From the NCBI GenBank assembly GCA_016712525.1, contig JADJQX010000007.1, positions 2,418,001-2,482,000 of the forward strand: a stretch of DNA of 64,000 nucleotides. The letters run 5' to 3'. Origin of the DNA: Myxococcales bacterium (GTDB lineage Bacteria > Myxococcota_A > Polyangia > Polyangiales > Polyangiaceae). Shown here one piece after another: positions 38,440-46,991 of the stretch; positions within the stretch are counted from its first letter, which is position 1, and every line of letters begins with the position of its first letter. The notes below the pieces were generated by a model. It did not search any database. It saw only the letters and a program-made list of their open reading frames with translations, and was not told the DNA's origin. The position numbers and the translations under genes were made by a program.

Positions 38440-38551
38440 GGGCGAGAGTGTCCTCCTTCGCGCGTTGGCTCACAAGGCCTTCGCGAGCGGGTCGATCGGC
38501 TCGGTTCGGTCGGCGTTCCGGTCATCGTGCCCTGGTGGTAAGTCTCCGGGC

Positions 38552-39541
38552 ATGGCCTTCCCCGTCCACCGCCCCCGCAGGCTCCGCCGAACCCCCGAGC
38601 TCCGCGCCCTCGTGCGCGAGACCACCCTCAGCCCCGGCGACCTCGTCTACCCGATGTTCTTCCACGCGGGCCTCACGGAGCCGCGCCCCATCCCGTCGAT
38701 GCCGGGCGTGTCGCAGCTGCCGATCTCGCACGCGAAGACGTGGGCGAAGGACCTCGTGGCGCGCGGCATTCCCGGGGTCATTTTGTTCGGGCTTCCCGAG
38801 AAGAAGGACGCAAAAGGGCACACCGGCCTCGACCCCGACGGGCCCGTGCCTCGCACCGTGCGCGAGATGAAAGACGCGTGCCCCGAGCTCGTCGTCATGA
38901 CCGACGTGTGCGTCGACGAGTACACCGACCACGGGCACTGCGGCGTCTTGTGCGATGGTGTGCGCGGCAAAGAGGTCGACAACGACGCCACCGTCGAGAT
39001 CCTGGCAAAAATGGCCGTGATCCACGCCAAAGCGGGGGCCGACGTGGTGGCCCCGAGCGACATGATGGACGGCCGCGTGGGTGCGATTCGCGCGGCGCTC
39101 GACGGCGAGGGGCTCTCGGGCGTGTCGATCCTCTCGTACTCGGTGAAGTACGCGAGCGCGTTCTACGGACCGTTCCGAGACGCGGCCGATTGCGCCCCGA
39201 AGTTCGGCGACAGGGCCGGCTACCAGATGGACCCCGGCAACGCGCGCGAGGCCCTTCGGGAGGCCGCGTTCGACGAAGAAGAGGGCGCCGACATGCTCAT
39301 GGTGAAGCCCGCCCTGCCCTACCTCGACGTCCTCCGCGACGTGCGAAAGTCCACGAGCTTGCCCATCGCCGCGTACAACGTGTCGGGCGAGTACTCGATG
39401 CTGCACGCCGCGGCGGATCGCGGCATGATCGACCTCGACCGGGCCACGATGGAGGTGCTCACCTCGATCCGGCGCGCCGGCGCCGACTTCATCCTCACGT
39501 ACCACGCCCTCCGCGCGGCCGAGATCCTCCAAGGGAAATGA
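38552..39541 (+). CDS. hemB: Delta-aminolevulinic acid dehydratase (porphobilinogen synthase)
   Basis: 329 residues. It condenses two 5-aminolevulinates to porphobilinogen. The two active-site lysines are in ILSYSVKYASAFYGPF and MLMVKPALPYLDVL. The metal loop reads DVCVDEYTDHGHCGVLC, keeping two of the three Cys of the E. coli zinc site with Asp in place of the middle one. PSDMMDGRVGAIR and YNVSGEYSM are also conserved. ATG 38552 fits the usual N-terminus (RPRRLRRTPELRALVRET). With hemD on the other side of the lipoprotein pair, two early haem genes lie close together. Confidence 0.95.
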   Translation: MAFPVHRPRRLRRTPELRALVRETTLSPGDLVYPMFFHAGLTEPRPIPSMPGVSQLPISHAKTWAKDLVARGIPGVILFGLPEKKDAKGHTGLDPDGPVPRTVREMKDACPELVVMTDVCVDEYTDHGHCGVLCDGVRGKEVDNDATVEILAKMAVIHAKAGADVVAPSDMMDGRVGAIRAALDGEGLSGVSILSYSVKYASAFYGPFRDAADCAPKFGDRAGYQMDPGNAREALREAAFDEEEGADMLMVKPALPYLDVLRDVRKSTSLPIAAYNVSGEYSMLHAAADRGMIDLDRATMEVLTSIRRAGADFILTYHALRAAEILQGK

Positions 39542-39583
39542 CGCGCGGCCTCGCGCGAACGTAACGTATAAGGTAGCGCCATC

Positions 39584-40951
39584 ATGCCCAAAAACGTGCA
39601 CGACAGCATCCTCGGGACCATCGGACAGACGCCCCTCGTCCGGCTGAACCGCGTCGTCTCCGACATCGAGGCGACCGTGTGGGCGAAGGTCGAGACCTTC
39701 AACCCCGGCAACAGCATCAAGGACCGCATGGCCCTCAAGATGGTCGAGGACGCCGAGAAGGCGGGACTGCTGCTCCCGGGCGGCACGATCATCGAGGGCA
39801 CGAGCGGCAACACGGGCATGGGACTTGCGCTCGCGGCCATCGTGAAGGGCTACAAGTGCATCTTCACGACGACCGACAAACAGTCCAAGGAGAAGGTCGA
39901 CGCCCTCCGCGCGTTCGGGGCCGAGGTCATCGTGTGCCCCACGGACGTCGATCCCGAGGATCCGCGGTCGTACTACTCGGTGAGCTCGCGCCTCGAGAAA
40001 GAGACGCCGCGCTCCTGGAAGGCGAACCAGTACGACAACCCCTCGAACGCCCAAGCCCACTACGAGACCACGGGGCCGGAGCTCTGGGAGCAGACCGAGG
40101 GCAAGATCGACCACCTCGTCGTCGGCGTGGGCACGGGCGGCACCCTGTGCGGCACCGCGCGCTTCTTGAAAGAGAAGAAGCCCTCCGTGAAGGTGTGGGG
40201 CATCGACACGTACGGCTCGGTCTTCAAGAAGTACAAAGAGACCGGGGTGTTCGATAAACACGAAATTTATCCATACGTTACAGAGGGCATCGGCGAAGAC
40301 TTCCTCCCCCGGAACGTCGACTTCTCGCTCATCGACGCGTTCGAGAAGGTGACCGATCGCGACGCGGCGATTTGGACCGCCGAGATCGTGCGACAAGAGG
40401 GCATCTGGGTGGGGAACTCGGCCGGCTCGGCGATCGCCGGGCTGAAGCAGCTCAAGCACCAGTTCAAGAAGGGCGAGACCGTCGTCGTCGTCTTCCACGA
40501 TCACGGCACGCGGTACGTGGGCAAGATGTTCAACCCCGACTGGATGGCCCAGATGGGCTACGCCGACGTGGGCGGCCCGACGGCGCGCGAGCTCGTGAAG
40601 AACAAGACCGTGACCGAGCTCGTGGGCGTCGAAGAGAACGACACCGTGGAGCACGCGGCCGAGCAGATGCGAAAGAACGACTTTTCGCAGATCCCCGTGC
40701 TCCGCTCGGGGCGCATCGTGGGCTCGCTGTCCGAGGCGCACCTCTACGGGAGCATGGTGTCGGACGCGGACATCCGGCACCAGCCGGTGCGGAAGATCAT
40801 GCAGAAGGCCTTCCGCTACGTCGACATCGAGACGCCGATCAAGCTGCTCGCCGGCATGATCCACCCCGAGAGCCCGGCCGTGCTCGTGCGCGACTTCCCG
40901 GCCGACAAGACGTACATCCTCACGGGCTACGACGTGCTCGCGGCGATCTGA
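39584..40951 (+). CDS. cbs: Cystathionine beta-synthase with C-terminal CBS pair
   Basis: 455 residues. It joins serine and homocysteine to cystathionine using PLP. The PLP Lys46 lies in NPGNSIKDRMA, the substrate loop is EGTSGNTGMGLA, the phosphate loop GVGTGGT. The DQYDNPSNAQAHYETTGPE-like segment (here NQYDNPSN) is typical of CBS rather than cysteine synthase. Two CBS modules occupy ~335-455 (VTELVGVEENDTVEHAAEQMRKNDFSQIPVL, VRKIMQKAF). There is no N-terminal haem domain. Confidence 0.93.
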   Translation: MPKNVHDSILGTIGQTPLVRLNRVVSDIEATVWAKVETFNPGNSIKDRMALKMVEDAEKAGLLLPGGTIIEGTSGNTGMGLALAAIVKGYKCIFTTTDKQSKEKVDALRAFGAEVIVCPTDVDPEDPRSYYSVSSRLEKETPRSWKANQYDNPSNAQAHYETTGPELWEQTEGKIDHLVVGVGTGGTLCGTARFLKEKKPSVKVWGIDTYGSVFKKYKETGVFDKHEIYPYVTEGIGEDFLPRNVDFSLIDAFEKVTDRDAAIWTAEIVRQEGIWVGNSAGSAIAGLKQLKHQFKKGETVVVVFHDHGTRYVGKMFNPDWMAQMGYADVGGPTARELVKNKTVTELVGVEENDTVEHAAEQMRKNDFSQIPVLRSGRIVGSLSEAHLYGSMVSDADIRHQPVRKIMQKAFRYVDIETPIKLLAGMIHPESPAVLVRDFPADKTYILTGYDVLAAI

Positions 40952-40970
40952 GCCTCACATCGCCGTGCTC

Positions 40971-41010
40971 CGAGGGCCTCGCCGCGCGCCGGTCGGGGCC
41001 CTCGTCGTTT
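40971..41010. terminator. Hairpin between cbs and a convergent gene
   Basis: CGAGGGCC (40971-40978) pairs with GGCCCTCG (40997-41004); TCGTTT follows. It lies between two convergent stops and could end either transcript. Confidence 0.45.
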
Positions 41011-41025
41011 CGAACGCGAGGAACG

Positions 41026-42315
41026 TCAGCGGAGCGAGAACTTCCCGAGGCTGGTCAAGAGCTCGGCGGGGCCCGTCGTACGGGAGATCGTCGCCTGGTC
41101 GGCCGTGATCGAGAGCTCGGCGCGCGCCGACACGGTCCCGGGAGGTTTGTCCTTCCGGAGCACGTTGAGGAGCGCCGTGTCCTCGGGCGATAGGCCCTTC
41201 GGGTCGAGCGGGTAGGTCTGCGTCTCGGTCACCCCGACGACGAGGGGCTGCGTGCACCTCGCGCGCTCGTCGCCCTCGTAGGCGCACACGACCACGGTCT
41301 CGGTGGTGACGGTCGCGAGGGAGAGCCCCCCGTAGTCGGCGTCCGCGTGGGCGTGGCGCCCGTACACCTCGACCACCTTGCGCTTGCCGTACGCGGTCTC
41401 CTTCGAGCTCGTGTACGTGTATTCTTCATGTACTCCGAACGCGCCGGGGTTCCACGCCCGCCCGAGCTCGGCGGCCGGTTCCATCGCCCCCTCGGACGTG
41501 GTGCGCACGAGCAAGAACACCGAGAGGCCCGGCCCCTCGTTGCCGTACCGGACGATCGAGAACGGGGGAACGAGGCCGCTCGACGGCTCCTTCCCGGGGA
41601 CGAGGGGCGTCTTCAGGAAGGCCTCGTCGCTCACGCCCTCGAGGCACTGGAAGAAGGCGAGCTCGTCGGTGAAGCGCCGCTTGCACGGCGGCTCGGGCGG
41701 CGCGTTCTTGGCCTCGGCTTTCACCACGAGGTCGTCTTTGACCTTCTTCGAGATGTCGTCGAGGCGCTTCTGGACGATCGCGTTCGGGCGGCGCTCGAGC
41801 GACTGGCGGTACCGGACGGCCGCCTCCATGGGGGAGCCCTTGCCCTCGAAGCCGCGCCCGATGTTGTAGAGGATCGCGGCGCGTGTCTTCGCGTCGTACG
41901 CGCCGCGGAGGGCGAGCTCGCCGGTCTCGATGGCGCGGTCCCACTCCGACAGGTTCACGTACGCCCACGACAGCTCGCTCAGCACCGTGGCGTTGCCCGG
42001 ATCGATCGCGAGCGCCTTCTCGTAGGCGGCCTTCGCCTCGGCCCATTTGCCGGCTTGTGCGAGGGTGCGGCCGGCCTTGAGGTCGGCCAAGATGTCGACC
42101 TTGCTCTTCGTGGAGAGCGGGGGGAGCGCCGCGTCGCGACCGCCGAGGGAGAGCGCGCCTTCGGGCGAGGCGTCGCGCGTCGTGGCCTTGGGCGCCTCGA
42201 TGACGGAGGGCTTCGCCGCCGCCGCGTCCTCCGTGGGCTCGGGCTTGGTCTTCACGCACCCGACGGTGGCGAGGACGAGGACCATGGGGAGGGCGTTTCG
42301 GAGGGTCGTGCTCAC
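41026..42315 (-). CDS. TPR-containing lipoprotein
   Basis: 429 residues from GTG 42315, with an AAGGAGG sequence immediately upstream (spacing unusually short). Signal and lipobox (LVLATVGC, Cys ~20). Residues ~90-215 contain TPR units (GKWAEAKAAYEKALAIDPGNATVLSELSWAYVNLSEWDRAIETGELAL, YNIGRGFEGKGSPMEAAVRYRQSLERRP). The C-terminal ~200 residues are beta-rich, with Cys in PPCKRRF, FFQCLEG, VVCAYEGDERARC. A protein-binding role at the envelope is likely; partners unknown. Confidence 0.83.
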   Translation of the reverse strand: MSTTLRNALPMVLVLATVGCVKTKPEPTEDAAAAKPSVIEAPKATTRDASPEGALSLGGRDAALPPLSTKSKVDILADLKAGRTLAQAGKWAEAKAAYEKALAIDPGNATVLSELSWAYVNLSEWDRAIETGELALRGAYDAKTRAAILYNIGRGFEGKGSPMEAAVRYRQSLERRPNAIVQKRLDDISKKVKDDLVVKAEAKNAPPEPPCKRRFTDELAFFQCLEGVSDEAFLKTPLVPGKEPSSGLVPPFSIVRYGNEGPGLSVFLLVRTTSEGAMEPAAELGRAWNPGAFGVHEEYTYTSSKETAYGKRKVVEVYGRHAHADADYGGLSLATVTTETVVVCAYEGDERARCTQPLVVGVTETQTYPLDPKGLSPEDTALLNVLRKDKPPGTVSARAELSITADQATISRTTGPAELLTSLGKFSLR

Positions 42316-42403
42316 GGCCTCCTTTTCCCCGGAAGCGCCCACGTCTGCAAGCCCCGCGCGGCCCCCCTTTACGCGGGCGGCAGGCGGGTCTACATGCAGC
42401 GCG

Positions 42404-43057
42404 ATGTTCACCGGGCTCGTCGAGGCCGAAGGCACGCTCGTCTCTCGGACCAAGGTCGCCCGCGGGGCGCGCCTCGTCGTGCGCGCGCCCTTCGCCTCGT
42501 ACGTCGTGGGCGAGTCCATCGCGACCGACGGGGTCTGCCTCACGGTCGAGTCGTTCGAGGGCGGGGCGTTCGTCGCGTCGGCCTCGTCGGAGACCCTACA
42601 GAAGACCACATTGGGTGACAAAGCCGTGGGCGCGCGGGTGAACCTCGAGCGCGCGCTCCCGCTCGGAGGCCGGCTCGGCGGGCACATCGTCGGCGGCCAC
42701 GTGGACGGCGTCGGGCACGTGGTGTCGCAGACGCCCGACGGAGACGCGACGAAGGTGGTCTTCGCGTACCCGAGCGAGCTCCGACGCTACATCGCCGAGA
42801 AGGGCTCCATCTGCGTGAACGGCGTGAGCCTCACCGTCAACGGCGTCGACGACGGCACGTTCCACGTGATGCTCGTCCCCCACACCCGCGAGTCGACCGC
42901 GTGGGAGCTCCGCCAGGGCGAGCGCGTGAACCTCGAGGTCGACGTGCTCGCCCGCTACGTGGCGCGCATTCTGGACGTCGATCGCGGCTCCGAGGCCAAG
43001 CCCGCGGCATCGGACGCGTCGTTCCTCGAGAAGCTCCGCGGGTCCGGCTACATGTGA
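42404..43057 (+). CDS. ribE: Riboflavin synthase, alpha subunit
   Basis: 217 residues. It dismutates two 6,7-dimethyl-8-ribityllumazines to riboflavin. Two lumazine-binding barrels are seen: the first begins MFTGLVEAEG with ESIATDGVCLTV, the second begins near residue 98 with GGHVDGVGHV and ICVNGVSLTVNGV. The second half's GxxxxVNGVSLTV and the closing LEVDVLARYVARIL are standard. First gene of the riboflavin cluster, separated from ribB by a 250-base leader. Confidence 0.95.
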   Translation: MFTGLVEAEGTLVSRTKVARGARLVVRAPFASYVVGESIATDGVCLTVESFEGGAFVASASSETLQKTTLGDKAVGARVNLERALPLGGRLGGHIVGGHVDGVGHVVSQTPDGDATKVVFAYPSELRRYIAEKGSICVNGVSLTVNGVDDGTFHVMLVPHTRESTAWELRQGERVNLEVDVLARYVARILDVDRGSEAKPAASDASFLEKLRGSGYM

Positions 43058-43307
43058 GGCGGCCGTGAGCCTTTCCGCGCACACGGCCCCGGAGCACCGA
43101 ACAGGTTGAATCCCGTCGGCTTTCACGAATTTAGCGGCGGTCCGCGGCGGTGCTCCTCCTGGGATAGAAGACTGTCCGTCGTCGTCACGCCTAGCGAACC
43201 TTGCTAACTCCACGAAATCCTCGGTCCTTCAACCTGATCGGGGCTCCAGTCGTGGTAGGGAAGGCTCGCGCGCGGAGCCCCCTCCCGCCCCTCCACCCGA
43301 GATCCCC
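43058..43307 (+). promoter_or_regulatory. Long structured leader upstream of ribB
   Basis: 250 bases without a gene. Two perfect long-range pairings are present: GGAGCACCG (43091-43099) with CGGTGCTCC (43148-43156), closing a 48-base domain that can fold further, and GGGGCTCC (43240-43247) with GGAGCCCC (43274-43281), which ends 26 bases before the start codon. The two left arms are similar enough to compete. I looked for the conserved FMN (RFN) riboswitch segments and did not find them. A regulatory RNA is inferred, not shown. Confidence 0.4.
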
Positions 43308-44471
43308 ATGAGCCCACCCCTCGTCAGCATGAGCCCCGACCTCCTCTCGCGCATCCAAGGCGCCATCGAGGACGTCCGCGCGGGCAAGATGGTCATCCTG
43401 GTCGACGACGAAGATCGCGAGAACGAAGGCGATCTCACGATGGCCGCCCAGTTCTGCACGCCCGAGGCCATCAACTTCATGGCGACGCACGGTCGCGGCC
43501 TCATCTGCGTGTCGCTCACCGAGGAGCAGGTCGACAGGCTCCAGCTCCCGCAAATGAAGGCCCCGAACCGCAGCGGGCCCACCCTCGGCACGGCGTTCAC
43601 GGTGAGCATCGAGGCGCGCCGCGGCGTGACCACCGGCATCTCGGCCGCCGACCGCGCCCACACGACGCGCCTCGCCGCGAGCCCCGACTGCCGCCCCGAG
43701 GATCTCGTCACGCCCGGCCACGTCTTCCCGCTCCGCGCGCGGAACGGCGGTGTGCTCGTCCGCACCGGCCAGACCGAGGGCTCGGTCGATCTGGCCCGCC
43801 TCGCGGGGCTCACGCCGGCCGGCGTGATCTGCGAAATCATGAGGGACGACGGCGAGATGGCGCGCATGCCGGACCTCGAGGTCTTCGGCAAGAAGCACGG
43901 CATCCGCATCGTGACGGTGGCCGACCTCATCCAGTACCGCCTGCAGACCGAGCGCCTCGTCGAGCGCGTGGCCGAGCGCCGCATCACGCTCGACGCCACC
44001 GGGACCGACTGGCACGCCTATGTGTATTCCACACGCATCGACGGCCGGCAGTTCTTCGCGCTGAAGAAGGGCGAGCCCAAGGCCGGCGAGCCGGTGCTCT
44101 GCCGCATGCACGCGGGCTCCACCGTGGGCGACGTGTTCTCGTCGTCGACGCGCGAGGGCGGCAAGCACCTCCGCCAGGCGCTCGCGCGGATCGAAGAGGC
44201 CGGCTCGGGTGTGGTCGTGTACCTGCCCCCGCGGGGCGATTTCGCCTCGGAGCTCGCGGCCCACGCGGCGAGCGAGGTGGCACGCGAGCTCGGCCCCGTG
44301 GCGCCGAAGGGCCCGCAAGACAACCCCCTCCGCGAGTTCGGCCTCGGCGCTCAAGTGCTCTCGGACCTCGGCGTGACCAAGCTCCGCCTGCTCACGAACA
44401 ACCCCCGCAAGATCGCCGGCCTTGCCGGGTACGGCCTCGAGGTCGTAGAGAGCGTCCCGCTCGGGTCCTGA
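43308..44471 (+). CDS. ribB: 3,4-dihydroxy-2-butanone-4-phosphate synthase fused to a decayed GTP cyclohydrolase II domain
   Basis: 387 residues. The first ~210 form the DHBP synthase, with DDEDRENEGDL (acidic metal/substrate loop), THGRGLICV, RGVTTGISAADRA, TPGHVFPLRA and TEGSVDLARLAG. The His usual just before TE is Gln here (GQTEG). The C-terminal ~170 align with GTP cyclohydrolase II, but the three zinc Cys of CLTGD...RCDCG are absent (HAGSTVGDVFSSSTREGG), and the catalytic GRGIGL stretch is lost (PRGDFASEL). LLTNNPRKIAGLAGYGLEVV remains. So this is RibBA-like with only the RibB activity likely, as in reported RibBX proteins. Confidence 0.88.
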   Translation: MSPPLVSMSPDLLSRIQGAIEDVRAGKMVILVDDEDRENEGDLTMAAQFCTPEAINFMATHGRGLICVSLTEEQVDRLQLPQMKAPNRSGPTLGTAFTVSIEARRGVTTGISAADRAHTTRLAASPDCRPEDLVTPGHVFPLRARNGGVLVRTGQTEGSVDLARLAGLTPAGVICEIMRDDGEMARMPDLEVFGKKHGIRIVTVADLIQYRLQTERLVERVAERRITLDATGTDWHAYVYSTRIDGRQFFALKKGEPKAGEPVLCRMHAGSTVGDVFSSSTREGGKHLRQALARIEEAGSGVVVYLPPRGDFASELAAHAASEVARELGPVAPKGPQDNPLREFGLGAQVLSDLGVTKLRLLTNNPRKIAGLAGYGLEVVESVPLGS

Positions 44472-44509
44472 GCCTCCCTGACCGAACCCAAAACCACCGA
44501 GATTTTCCC

Positions 44510-44998
44510 ATGTCGCAGCCCAACATCGTCGAAGGTGGCCTCGTCGTCCCGCCCGGGTCCTCCGTGGCCATCGTGGCGAGCCGCTTCAATCATTTCATCG
44601 TCGATCGCCTCGTCGACGGCGCGGTCGACGCGTTCGTCCGCCATGGGGGCGACGCGAGCAAGATCACCATCGTGAAGGTGCCTGGCGCGTGGGAGATCCC
44701 CGTCGCCGTGCGCCGCCTCGCGAACGGCAAGAAGGTCGACGCCATCGTCGCGCTCGGCGCCGTGATTCGCGGGTCGACGCCCCACTTCGACTACGTCGCC
44801 GCCGAGGTCTCGAAGGGCGTCGCGCACGTCGCCATGGACACGGGCGTGCCCGTGGCGTTCGGTGTGCTCACGACCGACAGCATCGAGCAGGCCGTCGAGC
44901 GCGCGGGCACCAAGGCCGGCAACAAGGGCTGGGAGGCCGCGGTGAGCGCGATCGAGATGGTCGCGCTCGGCAAGAGCCTCGACAAGGCCGGTCTCTGA
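44510..44998 (+). CDS. ribH: 6,7-dimethyl-8-ribityllumazine synthase
   Basis: 162 residues. It condenses the products of the ribB and ribA/ribD branches into the riboflavin precursor and forms 60-mer or pentamer shells. Diagnostic segments: IVASRFNHFIVDRLVDGA, VKVPGAWEIPVAVRRLA, ALGAVIRGSTPHFDYVAAEVSKG with the catalytic His, and VPVAFGVLTTDSIEQAVERAGTKAGNKG. Follows ribB by 38 bases and is itself followed two bases later by nusB. Confidence 0.97.
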   Translation: MSQPNIVEGGLVVPPGSSVAIVASRFNHFIVDRLVDGAVDAFVRHGGDASKITIVKVPGAWEIPVAVRRLANGKKVDAIVALGAVIRGSTPHFDYVAAEVSKGVAHVAMDTGVPVAFGVLTTDSIEQAVERAGTKAGNKGWEAAVSAIEMVALGKSLDKAGL

Positions 44999-45000
44999 CC

Positions 45001-45429
45001 GTGGGCGCACGCCATACGGGCCGCGAGGCCGCGCTCCAAATGCTCTTCCAGGTCGAGGTCGGGAACGCCACGGCCGAGACGGCGATCACCCTCTTTTGGC
45101 GCCAGTTCGAGGGCGATCCCGAGGGACGCTCGTACGCCGACGCGATCGTGCGCGGCGTCACCGACGACCTCTCCGCCATCGACGACAGGCTCCGAAAGGC
45201 CTCCACGCACTGGCGCCTCGAGCGCATGTCGCGGGTCGATCGGAACCTCCTCCGTCTCGGCGCGTGGGAGCTCGTCGCCCGGAAAGACGTGCCCCGCGCC
45301 GTCATCCTCGACGAGGCCGTGGAGCTCGCGAAGGCCTACGGCACCGAGGAGTCCCCCGCGTTCGTGAACGGCGTCTTGAACCGCGTCGCCGACGACGTCG
45401 GCCGGAGAGACGAGGACCGGAGCCGCTAG
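45001..45429 (+). CDS. nusB: Transcription antitermination factor NusB
   Basis: 142 residues from GTG 45001, two bases after the ribH stop. The all-helical NusB fold is recognised by RHTGREAALQMLFQVEV at the start, WRLERMSRVDRNLLRLGAWELV in the middle and PRAVILDEAVELAKAYGTEESPAFVNGVLNRVA at the end. It binds boxA RNA with NusE (S10) in rRNA antitermination. The ribH-nusB order is common in many bacteria. Confidence 0.96.
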   Translation: MGARHTGREAALQMLFQVEVGNATAETAITLFWRQFEGDPEGRSYADAIVRGVTDDLSAIDDRLRKASTHWRLERMSRVDRNLLRLGAWELVARKDVPRAVILDEAVELAKAYGTEESPAFVNGVLNRVADDVGRRDEDRSR

Positions 45430-45432
45430 GAG

Positions 45433-45954
45433 GTGGACCTCGCCTTCTCCTCGTTGAGCCTCCCGTCCATCGACGAGAGCCAGGCCGACGTCGTCGCGTG
45501 CGGGCTCTTCGTCGACGATCGCCCCATGCGCGGGCTCGCGGCGGTGCTCGACTATCGGCTCGCCGGGCGCCTCTCGGGCTTCGTGCGGCGAGGCGAGCTC
45601 GTGGGCAGCGCGGACGAGGCGTTCCTCTTCCCGCCGCGGCCGCGGCTCATGGCCGAGAAGCTCGTGGTGTTCGGGTGGGGAAACGTAAGTGAGATGGACG
45701 AGGCCGCGACGACACGCGCGGTGCGCCGCATGGTGACGACGCTCGCGGGCCTCGGCGCGAAGAGGGCGCTCCTCGAGCTGCCCGGGCGCGCGCGCGGGCT
45801 CGTCGACGCCGACACCGCGGCCCGCCTTTTTTTCGCCGAGGTCGCCGACGCGGGGCTCGGCTGCACGTTCCTCGTCGTCGAGGACGACCCGGGAAAGCGG
45901 CTCTTCCTCTCGCGGATCGACGAAGAAAAGAAGCGCGCGCGCCGGGTCATGTGA
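45433..45954 (+). CDS. Orphan leucyl-aminopeptidase N-terminal (M17_N-like) domain protein
   Basis: 173 residues from GTG 45433, preceded by AGGAG. The order of strands (DVVACGLFVDDRPMRGLAAVLDYRLAGRLSGFVRRGELVG, AFLFPPRPRLMAEKLVVFGWG, ATTRAVRRMVTTLAGLGAKRALLELPG) resembles the macro-like N-terminal domain of M17 leucyl aminopeptidases. The metal-binding catalytic domain is missing and does not follow. Fourth gene of the ribB-ribH-nusB unit. Role unknown; a binding domain on its own is likely. Confidence 0.65.
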   Translation: MDLAFSSLSLPSIDESQADVVACGLFVDDRPMRGLAAVLDYRLAGRLSGFVRRGELVGSADEAFLFPPRPRLMAEKLVVFGWGNVSEMDEAATTRAVRRMVTTLAGLGAKRALLELPGRARGLVDADTAARLFFAEVADAGLGCTFLVVEDDPGKRLFLSRIDEEKKRARRVM

Positions 45955-45992
45955 CCTGGGCACGCGCGCTCGAATCGAGGTGAAGGGTCTCG

Positions 45993-46847
45993 TTACGCGG
46001 CCTTCTTGCCCTCGGGCCCAAGGACGGCGAGGTGCTGCTTCGGGACCGAGAAGCCGGCCTTGCCGAGCTCGTTCCGGATGGCGGCGTTCGTCTCGAAGTA
46101 GACCTGCCAGTAGTGGTCCGTGTGGCAGTACGGGCGCACGGCGAGCACGGGGCCCGCGAGCGTGAACGTGACGATCTCGACGTCGGGTTTCGGGTCGGTG
46201 ACGACGTTCGGGATCTTGGCCATCGCGGCCTTCAAGAGCTCGACGGCCGCAGGCACGTCGGCGCCGTGGTCGAGCTGCGCCGTGAGATCGACGCGACGGA
46301 ACCGGTTCGACGAGTAGTTCTTGATGGTGTCCGAGAACACCTTCGAGTTGCCGATCATGGTGAGCACGTTGTCGGGCGTGTTGATCTTGGTGACGAAGAG
46401 GCCAACCTCTTCGATCGTGCCCGTGACGCCCCCGGCCTCGACGAAGTCACCGACCTTGAAGGGCCGGAGCACGACGAGGAACGCACCCGCCGCGAAGTGC
46501 GCGAGCAGGCCCGACCACGCCATGCCGATCGCCACGCCCGCGGCGCCGAGCAGGGCGGCGAACGTCGTCGTCTGCACCCCGAGGTAGCCGAGCACGCCGA
46601 CCGCGAGGGCGATCTTGAGCATGGCGCTCACGGCGGCCGTGACGTAGCGGATGATGGTCTCCTCGATCTTGCGGGCCTTCATGGACCGGCCGAGGAGCTT
46701 GTCGACCAAGCCTACGGCCCAGCTGCCGAAGACCCACATGGCGAGGGCTCCGACGAGCTTGATGCCGATGGCGTAGGCGCTCGTCTTCGCGAGCTCGATG
46801 AAGCTCGTGGCCGCTTCCGTCGCGGACGGTTCGAGGTGAAAAGACAT
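45993..46847 (-). CDS. Small-conductance mechanosensitive channel (MscS family)
   Basis: 284 residues from ATG 46847, with a good AGGAGG site. Three transmembrane helices (about 20-45, 65-90, 95-120), the third being the pore helix with its Gly/Ala pattern (FAALLGAAGVAIGMAWSGLLAHFAAGAFLVVLRPFKVGDFVEAGG). The beta domain (TVEEVGLFVTKI-like segment, NSKVFSDTIKNYS) and C-terminal alpha/beta vestibule domain follow. It relieves turgor on osmotic downshock. Confidence 0.94.
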   Translation of the reverse strand: MSFHLEPSATEAATSFIELAKTSAYAIGIKLVGALAMWVFGSWAVGLVDKLLGRSMKARKIEETIIRYVTAAVSAMLKIALAVGVLGYLGVQTTTFAALLGAAGVAIGMAWSGLLAHFAAGAFLVVLRPFKVGDFVEAGGVTGTIEEVGLFVTKINTPDNVLTMIGNSKVFSDTIKNYSSNRFRRVDLTAQLDHGADVPAAVELLKAAMAKIPNVVTDPKPDVEIVTFTLAGPVLAVRPYCHTDHYWQVYFETNAAIRNELGKAGFSVPKQHLAVLGPEGKKAA

Positions 46848-46991
46848 GTAAGTATCCTCCTGGCGGGCCCACCCCGCAGGCGCGACGGTATCCTGCGCGC
46901 CGCTCCGTCGAACGAGCATCACGTGGGCTCCGGGCAAGCGGCGCGGCCTTCGTGCCGTGCCGGCACACGAGCTCGCCGTCTCGGCGCGTCT

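Noticed and set aside
43058..43307. FMN (RFN) riboswitch in front of ribB
   Set aside because: The conserved RFN segments such as the GAAA-UUCCC and GCCGAC-type boxes are not present in the expected order.
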